From contig JAGAOO010000058.1 of NCBI GenBank assembly GCA_017623675.1, positions 1-48,526 on the forward strand: a stretch of 48,526 nt of DNA, read 5' to 3'. Position 1 is the first letter of the stretch, and the number at the start of each line of letters is the position of its first letter. The notes under the pieces are model-generated. The model was given only the letters and a program-made list of their open reading frames with translations. It did not search any database and had not been told where the DNA came from. Below are positions 40,973 to 48,526 of this stretch, in pieces. A program made the position numbers and the translations under genes. Origin of the DNA: Lachnospiraceae bacterium (lineage in GTDB: Bacteria > Bacillota > Clostridia > Lachnospirales > Lachnospiraceae).

Positions 40973-41004
40973 TTGAGTAAATCTAAGATTTTTCCCTCTA
41001 TACC
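40973..41004 (+). promoter_or_regulatory. ICE bipartite promoter motif, copy 6
   Basis: TTGAGT (40973-40978), 18 bp ending ATTTTTCCC, then TCTATACC (40997-41004), upstream of virD4. Confidence 0.75.
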
Positions 41005-41056
41005 ATAGTGAAAAATGAATGCGCTATGTAAGAAACGGCAAAAGGCAGGTGATGAT

Positions 41057-43654
41057 GTGGCTTCAAAACGAAGCAGTAAACGAGATTTAAGACGGAAGTG
41101 CAAACGTGAGTTCCGAAATACAGTGCTGATAGAAACGATGGTTTGTGTTGTAACAGGACTATATTTGGGAGCAGCGTATGCACATCTTCCTCCAGAAGCA
41201 ATGATGGACCAAGTAAATTTCCAACCCACCATCATTGATGCGTTGTTTTATCTGATTCCTTATGTAATGGAATATCCCAAGGTGTTGTTTCCAAATGATT
41301 TGATTGGCATTGGTACAACCGGAATGCTTTGGGTGGTTCTGTTTATGATGAGCTATAACAAATTCATTCGGCGATATAACACCATGTATGAGAACGCCCA
41401 TGGTTCCGGTGGTTTTAATGAGGACTTGGAAGGATATTATCGGGAATATGTAGTTGACCCGAAGATTGCTGGAGGACGGACAGAGAAAAACAGCGAGGGA
41501 AAGACGGTAATAAAAAAGCGGATTCCGGTTGGGGAATATCATGGTTTTCCGAAAGGCTTAAATGTACTTTCTAAGAAAAAGCTGAATGAGTGCCTTGAGA
41601 ATGCACAGATTTATTCGAAAGATGTTTATCTGTCGCTGAATGCACGGTGGACAAGGCGGAACTTAAATGCGTTTTACCTTGGAGCCAGCGGCACCGGAAA
41701 ATCGAGGTTTGCGGTAAAGCCGAATCTGCTTTCTGCCAATAGCTCCTTTGTGGTAACCGATCCGTCGGCAGAAATTTTAAAGGACTGTGGAGGCTTTTTA
41801 AAGAGTATCGGTTATCACATCCGGGTTTTGAATCTGAAGGATTTGTTGCAGTCAAACCATTATAACCCTATGCGGTATCTGACAAAGGTATCGGATATTC
41901 CGGTGCTGACAAACTGCCTTATATCTAATCTGGAAGGACCAAAGACAGCTACCGGGAATGGAGATAATAAATTCTGGCGAGACAGTACTATGGCACTGAT
42001 TACAGCATGTACGGCATATCAGTTTGAGGTCTTTCATGAGGACAATGAGTTTTTGGAAGATGGAAGTCCGAATCCAAGATACAAGGGCAAGCGGAATTAT
42101 ATCAATGTCATGCGAATGCTCCGTATGCTGGAAATACATGAGGATGAGGGCGAGGCAATTTCTGATTTGGACAGGCTGTTTGCAGAACTGGCAGAGAAAA
42201 GTCCACGTTCCTATGCGGTCAAGATGTACCAGACCTTTAAGATGGCTCCGTCAAAAACAGCACTGAACATTGTGATATCCACGGCGGTTCAGCTTGGTAC
42301 ATTTTTTGATAACGATGATTTTGCCAATCTTGCCTACAAGGACGAAATGGATATTGAACTGATAGGCCGGGAGAAAACAGCGGTGTTTATCATTACACCG
42401 GAGGGCGAGACCACCTATAACTTCTTTGCGGCAATGTTTTATACCCAGTTGTTCCAAGTGCTTTATAAGCAGGGTGAGGACAATGCGACAAGGAGAGGTG
42501 GCGGTGATCCTGAACTGGATGTTCCTGTGCGTGTGTTCTTAGATGAAATGGCGAACATTGGTACCGTGCCACAGTTTAACATCAAGCTTTCCACTATGCG
42601 TAAGTACCGGATTTCTGCGGTTCCAATCTTTCAGTCGCTGGCACAGCTGAAAACGTGCTTTAAGGATGATTGGGAAGTAGTGATAGGAAATTGTGATGCC
42701 ATGGTTTTCCTTGGCGGTGCAGAGCCATCAGAGTGCGAAATGCTGTCAAAACGCCTTGGTAAGATGTCAGTAAAGACGTATTCCTATGGTACTTCCAAGA
42801 ACGGTTCTTCGGATAATGCACAGCAGATAGGCAGGGAAGTATTGACTGCGGATGAAATTGAACGTATGGCAAATAATGAACAGCTGGTATTTATCCGTGG
42901 TGTCCGTCCGTTCTGCACGGAAAAGTACACCTATGAAAACCATCCGAATTACAAATATACTGCCGGTTCCGGTAAGAAACAGGCGATACGCTTTGACATG
43001 AGTTCTCTGGATAAGGTGGTGGATTATGAAGCTATGGAGCAGACCTATGTATATGCCTATGGAATGGATGGGCATGTGGAACCAAAGCAGGATGAGAAGT
43101 TTGCCGGTGTTCCGTTGGCATTTGATAACTTTTCTATAAAGCTGGACAGAAGAACAAAGGTTATCACGGAAGGTCTGATGAGTAGCTGGCGGGATACGGT
43201 GCCAACACAGGACAGTTCCTTATTGCAGAGTCTGGATTTAGCTGCTCTCGTAGCCTGTGAGGGATTGTCACAGCAATCAGAACTGACACCATCTGCCAAG
43301 GATGTGATAGAGCAGATTGTCAGTCGGGCAGGAGATTTTCATCCGGTAAGTGCTGCGGACAAGGTGGAGATTGCAAGGAAGATAGAGGATATCACACAGA
43401 AACGCTGTGTCAATATGACAGAAGAACAGTATGTGGTATTCCTGAATATCAAGGATGCGGTTTCAAAAGCGGATTTGGAAGTATGGTGCAAGGAGAACCT
43501 GAAACTGCAAAGCAGCTTTACACCGGGATATGAATTTGACTCGGAAACGGATTTTTTGCTGGATGTAGAGCAAGCAGAACCGGAGGAAGCATTTGATTTG
43601 GAATTGTATTTTCCGGATTACAGCTTTGAATTGACGGAGGATAAGGCAGAGTGA
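41057..43654 (+). CDS. VirD4/TraG-type conjugative coupling ATPase
   Basis: About 865 residues from a GTG at 41057 with AGGTGA upstream. The ATG at 41015 lies only 10 nt from the promoter motif and has no ribosome binding site. Two N-terminal membrane segments (about TVLIETMVCVVTGLYLGAAY and GIGTTGMLWVVLFMMSY) precede the cytoplasmic ATPase. Walker A is LGASGTGKSRFAVKPN (about 208-222) and Walker B is VRVFLDEMANIG (about 490-500). The typical TraG segments FVVTDPSAEIL and RKYRISAVPIFQSLAQL are present. The coupling protein brings the relaxase-DNA complex to the T4SS channel. The C-terminal 150 residues are variable, acidic and element-specific. It is the first gene of the right-hand transfer operon. 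Confidence 0.93.
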   Translation: MASKRSSKRDLRRKCKREFRNTVLIETMVCVVTGLYLGAAYAHLPPEAMMDQVNFQPTIIDALFYLIPYVMEYPKVLFPNDLIGIGTTGMLWVVLFMMSYNKFIRRYNTMYENAHGSGGFNEDLEGYYREYVVDPKIAGGRTEKNSEGKTVIKKRIPVGEYHGFPKGLNVLSKKKLNECLENAQIYSKDVYLSLNARWTRRNLNAFYLGASGTGKSRFAVKPNLLSANSSFVVTDPSAEILKDCGGFLKSIGYHIRVLNLKDLLQSNHYNPMRYLTKVSDIPVLTNCLISNLEGPKTATGNGDNKFWRDSTMALITACTAYQFEVFHEDNEFLEDGSPNPRYKGKRNYINVMRMLRMLEIHEDEGEAISDLDRLFAELAEKSPRSYAVKMYQTFKMAPSKTALNIVISTAVQLGTFFDNDDFANLAYKDEMDIELIGREKTAVFIITPEGETTYNFFAAMFYTQLFQVLYKQGEDNATRRGGGDPELDVPVRVFLDEMANIGTVPQFNIKLSTMRKYRISAVPIFQSLAQLKTCFKDDWEVVIGNCDAMVFLGGAEPSECEMLSKRLGKMSVKTYSYGTSKNGSSDNAQQIGREVLTADEIERMANNEQLVFIRGVRPFCTEKYTYENHPNYKYTAGSGKKQAIRFDMSSLDKVVDYEAMEQTYVYAYGMDGHVEPKQDEKFAGVPLAFDNFSIKLDRRTKVITEGLMSSWRDTVPTQDSSLLQSLDLAALVACEGLSQQSELTPSAKDVIEQIVSRAGDFHPVSAADKVEIARKIEDITQKRCVNMTEEQYVVFLNIKDAVSKADLEVWCKENLKLQSSFTPGYEFDSETDFLLDVEQAEPEEAFDLELYFPDYSFELTEDKAE

Positions 43655-43670
43655 TAGGGAGGATTTTGTA

Positions 43671-44825
43671 ATGGAAATGAAATATGGGTATTCGCCATTT
43701 TATGAAGAGGTTTCCGAAACGGAGAAGATGGTGAAACACTTTATGGAGGAAATGAAGGGATTTTCCCCGGAGCAGATAACAAAGTATGTACGCTCCTGGC
43801 AGGTAAGGGCAGTGACGGACATGGCAAGGCGGTTTGATGTGATAAAGGAGAGCGGGCTTCTTAATAAAGGACAGGTGGATGCACTTGCAGAGGCATTATT
43901 TGAATATGGAGATTCCAGTGCAAAAGCGGAGCTTGCCCTGCATGAGGAATATAGCTTTGCCGGAAGACTGGATAAGTCCACACTGGAAAGTACTTATTTT
44001 CTAATGAGCGATTTAAATGAAATTTTTCCAATGGTAGAGGAAGTTATTAAGGAGCATCCGGAATTATTGGAACGGCCTGCCAAAGAGATGGAGCAGAAGT
44101 TGAATGAGGTAATAGAAAAGAATAAAGCGGCATTATATTCTTTTCCGTATGCAGTACGGCAGAGCTTAAAGCCGGAAAATTATGTACAGCAAAACATGGA
44201 AGGGGAATCTTTGTCTTATATAAGCAATGGGGCACATCTTCTGGCTGAATTTTTTGAAAGGTTAAATCCAAGGGATACGATGGATAAAACCGCATCAGTA
44301 GCAATCAATAAGCTTTATCATACGGAAAAACAGGACTTGGAATTTCATGCGTTTTATAAGGGAAATATGGGATATCAGTTCCGGCAGATATTTGATACGG
44401 CAAAGCGGTGTATCAAACCATGGGAGAATGCAATTATGGCATTGGAGGATATGACATATTTATCCCACAAAGCGTTACTGTATGAAAATAAGCTGGTAAA
44501 AGAAAACGTAGTAGATTATCATAACCATTCTGCAAAGGAAAGAGCAGAGTTTATAAAAACATATCTGCTAAGAATGCGTGACATATTGTCGGGAGAAATG
44601 TTTTCAAAATTGCGGATGGATGCGATTTGCGATAATTCCCCAGAAGTCAGGGCAGAAATGGTACGGCATGGATATGTGGAGGAAATGAAAAAAGATCCTT
44701 CTCCTGTGGTGCAGGAAGCATTGAAAGAATACTTAAAGGAGCATCCTTATATGACACAGGTGGCATATGATAAGGAGCCGGTATTTAAGATGCACAAATC
44801 CAAGGAGGCAGAACCGGGGAGGTAG
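43671..44825 (+). CDS. ICE-associated hypothetical helical protein (384 aa)
   Basis: The ATG has GGGAGGA upstream, 16 bp after virD4. It is entirely helical and soluble, with long amphipathic stretches (KEMEQKLNEVIEKNKAALYS; LLRMRDILSGEMFSKLRMD). The late segment CDNSPEVRAEMVRHGYVEEM, then DPSPVVQEALKE, looks like a HEAT/armadillo-type repeat. No family was recognised. The position between virD4 and a surface protein suggests a cytoplasmic accessory of the mating machine. Confidence 0.65.
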   Translation: MEMKYGYSPFYEEVSETEKMVKHFMEEMKGFSPEQITKYVRSWQVRAVTDMARRFDVIKESGLLNKGQVDALAEALFEYGDSSAKAELALHEEYSFAGRLDKSTLESTYFLMSDLNEIFPMVEEVIKEHPELLERPAKEMEQKLNEVIEKNKAALYSFPYAVRQSLKPENYVQQNMEGESLSYISNGAHLLAEFFERLNPRDTMDKTASVAINKLYHTEKQDLEFHAFYKGNMGYQFRQIFDTAKRCIKPWENAIMALEDMTYLSHKALLYENKLVKENVVDYHNHSAKERAEFIKTYLLRMRDILSGEMFSKLRMDAICDNSPEVRAEMVRHGYVEEMKKDPSPVVQEALKEYLKEHPYMTQVAYDKEPVFKMHKSKEAEPGR

Positions 44826-44828
44826 AAA

Positions 44829-47279
44829 ATGTGTAAGAAAATCAGTTTTGTAATGCTTGTGCTGTGTCTGGTGTTGCTTCACAACAGGGCAATAGATGTT
44901 ACTTTCGCCGAGGAAGAAATAAATCAGACGCAGGCGGCAAGCGGAAGTGCATTAACAATGCAAACGGCAACAGGTAGTGCGCTTGGTGTTGCAGTGATAT
45001 CCGAGGAATCTACGGATATTGCTTCCGGCACAAGTTATGGCATGGACTGGGTAATTGATGCGGAAGGAACGCTGACAATTACCGGAGTCTGTGATGAGAT
45101 AGGAAGTACCAGACCGGAATACGGATGGCAGGACTACTTGGAAGAAATCAAAAAAGTACATCTGGATGCGGCGGTAGGAACTGCATTTTACAGGGCATTT
45201 GCCAATGCGGTGAATCTTACGGAAGTTACCTATGGTCCAAACTTTGATTCTTCCGGTTTATGGGTCTACGAATCTGCAACCTTGGTTGATGTGTTCGGTA
45301 ATACCAGCTTGGAAACCATTGATTTTAGCATGTGGGATTTTTCTGAATTTGAAGACCTTGGTAATCTGTTTGGTTCCATGGCCTATCCGAATACCAAACA
45401 CGTTAGCTTTGCAGGCTGTGACTTTTCCAATGTTACAGATATGAGTGCCATGTTTTATGAAATGGATACGTTTGAAAGTGTAGATTTACGAGGCTGTACC
45501 TTGGGTAATCTGCAGACAGTACAGAACATGTTTAGTGCCTGTACCAACCTGAAAGAAGTATATCTGGATGATTTGGTAAGTTCTAATGTTACTAAGATAG
45601 TAGGAATGTTCCGTGATTGCTCTTCTTTGGAATATATCTCTATGAATGGCTGGGATACTTCCGGAGCAACATCCATGGATTATATGTTTAATAACTGTAC
45701 TTCCTTGGTAAGCTTGGATTTATCATTGTGGAATACCGATAATGTAACCTCTATGAATTTGATGTTTACCGGATGTTCCGGTTTAGAAAGCTTAAATGTT
45801 TCCGGATGGAATACCGCAGGTGTTACGCAGTTAGGACAGAAAACTAATTACGCTTCCTCATCTTACGGTATGTTCGAAGGTTGTTCAGCGTTAAAATATC
45901 TGGATTTGTCCAGTTGGGATGTATCGAATGTCACTTCCTTATATCGAATGGTTGCAAGATGTACTTCCTTAGAACGCATTGATATGTCCGGATGGAACAC
46001 AGCAAGTCTTAAAAATATGTATGAAGTGTTTGCAGGCTGTGCTTCTTTAGATGAAGTGGATATTTCACACTTTGATACAAGCCAGGTAACTACAATGGTA
46101 AGTTTATTTTCCAGTTGTACAAGCCTTAAAGATGTAGCGTTTGGAGCAATTGATACATCCGCTGTTACAGATATGAGCTATCTGTTTTCCGGCTGTACTT
46201 CACTGGAAACCGTAGATTTATCCGGTTTTGATACCTCTAATGTGGAGGATATGTACGGAATGTTTACCAATTGTACCGGAATGAGATATCTGGACATTTC
46301 TAACTTTGACATGGGAAATGTAGCATCTAATGACAGAAATGCTATGTTTTATCACTGCACTAGCATGGATGTATTGCTTCTCCCATCCGGTGATGCCAAT
46401 TATCCATCACAGAAGTATTACAAATTTTCCTTTAATGAGTGTTATCCGAACCGTATCTATATGCCAGCGTTAAGTAAGAGTCAGTTTCATTATGCTTCGG
46501 ATGGCACGGATGTCAGATATGGACTGTATGAGGATGATACCATGACAGTGGATTCGGACGGATATGCAGAAGGACTGTACAGTAAAATCCATCGGGTGTA
46601 TGTGACCGGAAATTACTTTGATGAGTACGGAAATCTGATTCATAGTATCGAGCCGAAAGTGGTATTACAGCAGGTGTTGTGCGAAACGGAGGATACTTAC
46701 AACAGAGAGATTGCTATTAACAATATTGACCTTTCTGCCTATGATTTCAACTATGAAACCGACGATTACAACTGGACTTTTAACGGAGAATTAACAGTGC
46801 TTCCGGCAGGAGTAGATTATGCCACTTACAACAATGAGGCAGATTCTGCAACAGAGAATATCCACCGAGTAAGTGATGAGTACAGCTATGTATATGCGTT
46901 AAAGTTCGATAGAACCAGTAAGGAAGTTAAGCCTTCTTATACGGTTGTTCTGCCAGCTTACATAGTGATGGAAGCAGAAAGTACAGAGCTTTTTGCAGAG
47001 GTTCCGTATAGTGTCAATTATGTACTTCCGGAAAATGCCGTTATAGTTATCAGTATTCCTATGGATTGCGTTATGGAAAATGAATATGGAGAAACACTTG
47101 GAATTATAGCGGATAAATATAGCGGCTCATGGGGAAGTGACACAGCAGGTATTACAGTGGAAGAGGACGGAACACTGACCGGAACGGATGTGTTCCGGTT
47201 GTCCGCTCCGATAAAAGCCGGAGCATGGGAAGGAAACCTTCAAGTAAAAATCGAAGTAGTTACAGGAGCAAATGAGTAA
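44829..47279 (+). CDS. BspA-like leucine-rich repeat surface protein
   Basis: An 816-residue protein starting 4 bp after the previous stop, with GGAGGTAG upstream. Signal peptide ISFVMLVLCLVLLHNRAID. Residues about 60-560 are tandem repeats of 23-25 residues of the BspA/DUF285 type, pattern MF..CTSL..(V/L)DLS.(W/F)DTS.VT.M. This is an extracellular LRR solenoid known for adhesion in oral and gut bacteria. The last 250 residues are beta-rich. No LPXTG or membrane anchor is seen, so it may be held non-covalently. Its place inside the T4SS operon suggests a dedicated adhesin for mating-pair contact, a role that protein adhesins take in other Gram-positive conjugation systems. Confidence 0.85.
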   Translation: MCKKISFVMLVLCLVLLHNRAIDVTFAEEEINQTQAASGSALTMQTATGSALGVAVISEESTDIASGTSYGMDWVIDAEGTLTITGVCDEIGSTRPEYGWQDYLEEIKKVHLDAAVGTAFYRAFANAVNLTEVTYGPNFDSSGLWVYESATLVDVFGNTSLETIDFSMWDFSEFEDLGNLFGSMAYPNTKHVSFAGCDFSNVTDMSAMFYEMDTFESVDLRGCTLGNLQTVQNMFSACTNLKEVYLDDLVSSNVTKIVGMFRDCSSLEYISMNGWDTSGATSMDYMFNNCTSLVSLDLSLWNTDNVTSMNLMFTGCSGLESLNVSGWNTAGVTQLGQKTNYASSSYGMFEGCSALKYLDLSSWDVSNVTSLYRMVARCTSLERIDMSGWNTASLKNMYEVFAGCASLDEVDISHFDTSQVTTMVSLFSSCTSLKDVAFGAIDTSAVTDMSYLFSGCTSLETVDLSGFDTSNVEDMYGMFTNCTGMRYLDISNFDMGNVASNDRNAMFYHCTSMDVLLLPSGDANYPSQKYYKFSFNECYPNRIYMPALSKSQFHYASDGTDVRYGLYEDDTMTVDSDGYAEGLYSKIHRVYVTGNYFDEYGNLIHSIEPKVVLQQVLCETEDTYNREIAINNIDLSAYDFNYETDDYNWTFNGELTVLPAGVDYATYNNEADSATENIHRVSDEYSYVYALKFDRTSKEVKPSYTVVLPAYIVMEAESTELFAEVPYSVNYVLPENAVIVISIPMDCVMENEYGETLGIIADKYSGSWGSDTAGITVEEDGTLTGTDVFRLSAPIKAGAWEGNLQVKIEVVTGANE

Positions 47280-47302
47280 ATTGAAAGGAACAGGTGAAGA
47301 AA

Positions 47303-47701
47303 ATGAAAAAGTGTATTGGTTTTTTATGGGATGCCATGTTGCAGGCAAAAGAGGCTGTGATGCGAAACAGGAGAAAGCTTGCCGGAGCATCGGCCTTGGT
47401 ACTATTGGGAAGTTCTATTGCTTTTTGTGCGAATGAGCTGGAAACACTGATTAACAAGGTGGGAACCTTGGCCTTTGGCGTTCTGGAACTGGTAGGAGCT
47501 GTCCTTCTGGTTCTTGGTATTGTTGCATTTGTAAAGACCATGACCGGTGATGATGACCATGGAACAGATCAGAATGCTACGTCCAAGGCGGTAAAGAAAG
47601 TAATCGGCGGTGCGCTTATGGTATTTGGTCCGATTATCGTGCTGAAATGGATTGGTGCAACCCCTACGACACTTGGAACAAAGTTCTTTGGCGGTTTATA
47701 A
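47303..47701 (+). CDS. Small two-helix membrane protein, VirB2/pilin-like (132 aa)
   Basis: The ATG at 47303 is preceded by AGGTGA; a GTG at 47294 is also possible. After a basic N-terminus come two hydrophobic helices: LAGASALVLLGSSIAFCAN, then LELVGAVLLVLGIVAFVKTM, and a third near VKKVIGGALMVFGPIIVL. The size and plan fit the VirB2/Maff2-type subunits in Gram-positive ICEs that sit just before a VirB6/TrbL gene. The assignment rests on topology and position. Confidence 0.6.
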   Translation: MKKCIGFLWDAMLQAKEAVMRNRRKLAGASALVLLGSSIAFCANELETLINKVGTLAFGVLELVGAVLLVLGIVAFVKTMTGDDDHGTDQNATSKAVKKVIGGALMVFGPIIVLKWIGATPTTLGTKFFGGL

Positions 47702-47721
47702 AATATGGTGGCGACAGTGAG

Positions 47722-47750
47722 GGGCAGTTGTGCAGTTGGCATAACTGCCC
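47722..47750 (+). other. Hairpin between the pilin-like and VirB6-like genes
   Basis: GGGCAGTT (47722-47729) pairs with AACTGCCC (47743-47750) around a 13-nt loop, with no T-run. It may set the relative levels of the two proteins. Confidence 0.5.
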
Positions 47751-47785
47751 ATACTAATAAGCGGGTAAGAAATCTTATTTGCGCC

Positions 47786-48526
47786 ATGCGTTACTACAAA
47801 AAGCGGTTGGGTGTAGTAATACTGGCAATGGCATTATTGTCTGGCATGGTGGTATTTTGTGCAAGCGATACATGGCAGAATGCGGATGGTATGACAAAGA
47901 ATGTCATGAAACAAATTGATGATATCTGTGATGTGGGCAGGGTGGAAAAGGTGGCGGAGCTACTGTCTGTGACATTCTCGGAAGATACCTTGTGTATTGC
48001 AGGACATACCATTAACAATACGAGAATGCTGCGTTCCATGAATGATATCCTGACCGGAATATCCTTCTGCTTTTGTGTGCTGACCTTTTTTGCCAGCTTT
48101 ATGAATATTCGGGAGCAGGACATGACTTCGGAACAGTTAGTATTAAAACTGGCTTTGTTTGGTGCCTGTATTGTGCTGATATTCAAGGCACAGGATATTT
48201 GCCTTGGGATTGCAAATATCGGTACCGGTCTTGCAATTAAAGCGGCGGGTCTGACAAGTAGTGATGCAGAAGCAGCAAGGGAGGCAGAGGTTCTTATCAG
48301 TGATGTAAAGCAGCTTGCCTATGAACAGTGCAGGTCAGAGGATGATGGTTTGTTTTCAGGACTGATGGAATTTATTGCCGCATTAGGTGTGTACTTGCAA
48401 CTAATGCTTCCATCCTTATCCATGTGGGCAGTCAGTATTGTTACTAACGTGATTTGCTGGTCCAGGGCATTTGAGATAGTGATTTTGTCTACATTTTCTC
48501 CGGTTGCCTTTGCGGATGCCACCGGA
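47786..48526 (+). CDS. VirB6/TrbL-like polytopic membrane protein (3' truncated by window)
   Basis: The frame is open to the window edge. The ATG at 47786 is preferred because MRYYKKRLGVVILAMALL forms a natural membrane start; an in-frame ATG at 47705 would place the hairpin inside the gene. At least four more hydrophobic segments follow (SFCFCVLTFFASF; LALFGACIVLIF; MEFIAALGVYLQLMLPSL; AFEIVILSTFSPVAFADA). The last, with its SPVAFAD segment, resembles the conserved helix of TrbL/VirB6 channel proteins. It follows the pilin-like gene, as in other Gram-positive T4SS operons. Confidence 0.65.
   Translation, partial: MRYYKKRLGVVILAMALLSGMVVFCASDTWQNADGMTKNVMKQIDDICDVGRVEKVAELLSVTFSEDTLCIAGHTINNTRMLRSMNDILTGISFCFCVLTFFASFMNIREQDMTSEQLVLKLALFGACIVLIFKAQDICLGIANIGTGLAIKAAGLTSSDAEAAREAEVLISDVKQLAYEQCRSEDDGLFSGLMEFIAALGVYLQLMLPSLSMWAVSIVTNVICWSRAFEIVILSTFSPVAFADATG

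Larger units (their letters stand above)
16061..48526. mobile_element. Left part of an integrative conjugative element (open at right edge)
   Basis: From here to the window end the genes are those of an ICE: relaxase and MobC, VirD4 coupling protein, pilin-sized and VirB6-like membrane proteins, partition pair, DNA polymerase and cargo. The exact left end is not proven. The sequence right after attR (terminator, GAACCTCG repeats, nested hairpins) has the features of an element end, so this ICE may use the same tsf site in tandem. The right end, the integrase and VirB4 are not in view. Confidence 0.75.

Overview
The window looks like a chromosomal segment of a Clostridia (Lachnospiraceae-type) bacterium. 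It opens with the end of rpsB and a complete tsf, both rich in host-preferred codons, and then holds mobile DNA to its right edge. No CRISPR array, tRNA or rRNA was seen.

Region 1 (1-1349): rpsB 3' end, an intergenic hairpin, and tsf. The last codons of tsf are one copy of a direct repeat (1324-1349) whose second copy lies at 16035-16060 (24 of 26 positions identical). These are read as attL and attR of an integrated element.

Region 2 (about 1324-16060): an integrative element of about 14.7 kb with its tyrosine integrase and excisionase next to attR. It carries a degenerate D12-methylase-like protein, a DUF927 helicase-like ATPase, several small unknown genes, a DUF262 protein with two translationally coupled partners, an XRE regulator divergent from a lipoprotein with a duplicated domain, and a small serine recombinase. 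No relaxase or conjugation gene was seen, so it is a genomic island, a satellite, or an IME mobilised in trans.

Region 3 (about 16061 to the end, open on the right): the left part of a conjugative element (ICE). It has a SipW-like signal peptidase with a surface protein, a MobC/relaxase pair with a candidate oriT, a ParR/ParM-like pair behind a CATAAG repeat array, a family-B DNA polymerase, an ATLF-like zinc protease operon, a VirD4/TraG coupling protein, a BspA-like surface protein, a pilin-sized membrane protein and the start of a VirB6/TrbL-like protein. Cargo sits between these modules: two type I toxin-antitoxin-like loci, a Ser/Thr kinase, a GNAT, an epimerase, several unknown genes and an ApeA-like HEPN protein. 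A structured RNA candidate lies at 34143-34376 and a cluster of long hairpins at 40388-40906.

The main finding is a bipartite promoter-like element, TTGAG(T/C)-N18-TCTATACC with a conserved TTTTCCC before the -10-like half. It occurs six times with identical spacing, each copy pointing at a different ICE operon (surface protein, mob, par, polymerase, protease, VirD4). It implies one coordinated regulon for replication, segregation and transfer. A proofreading PolB plus an actin-like segregation module suggests that the excised ICE replicates and partitions like a plasmid.

Starts were chosen by ribosome binding site, often downstream of the longest open frame. Functions are read from motifs by eye; no database search was possible.
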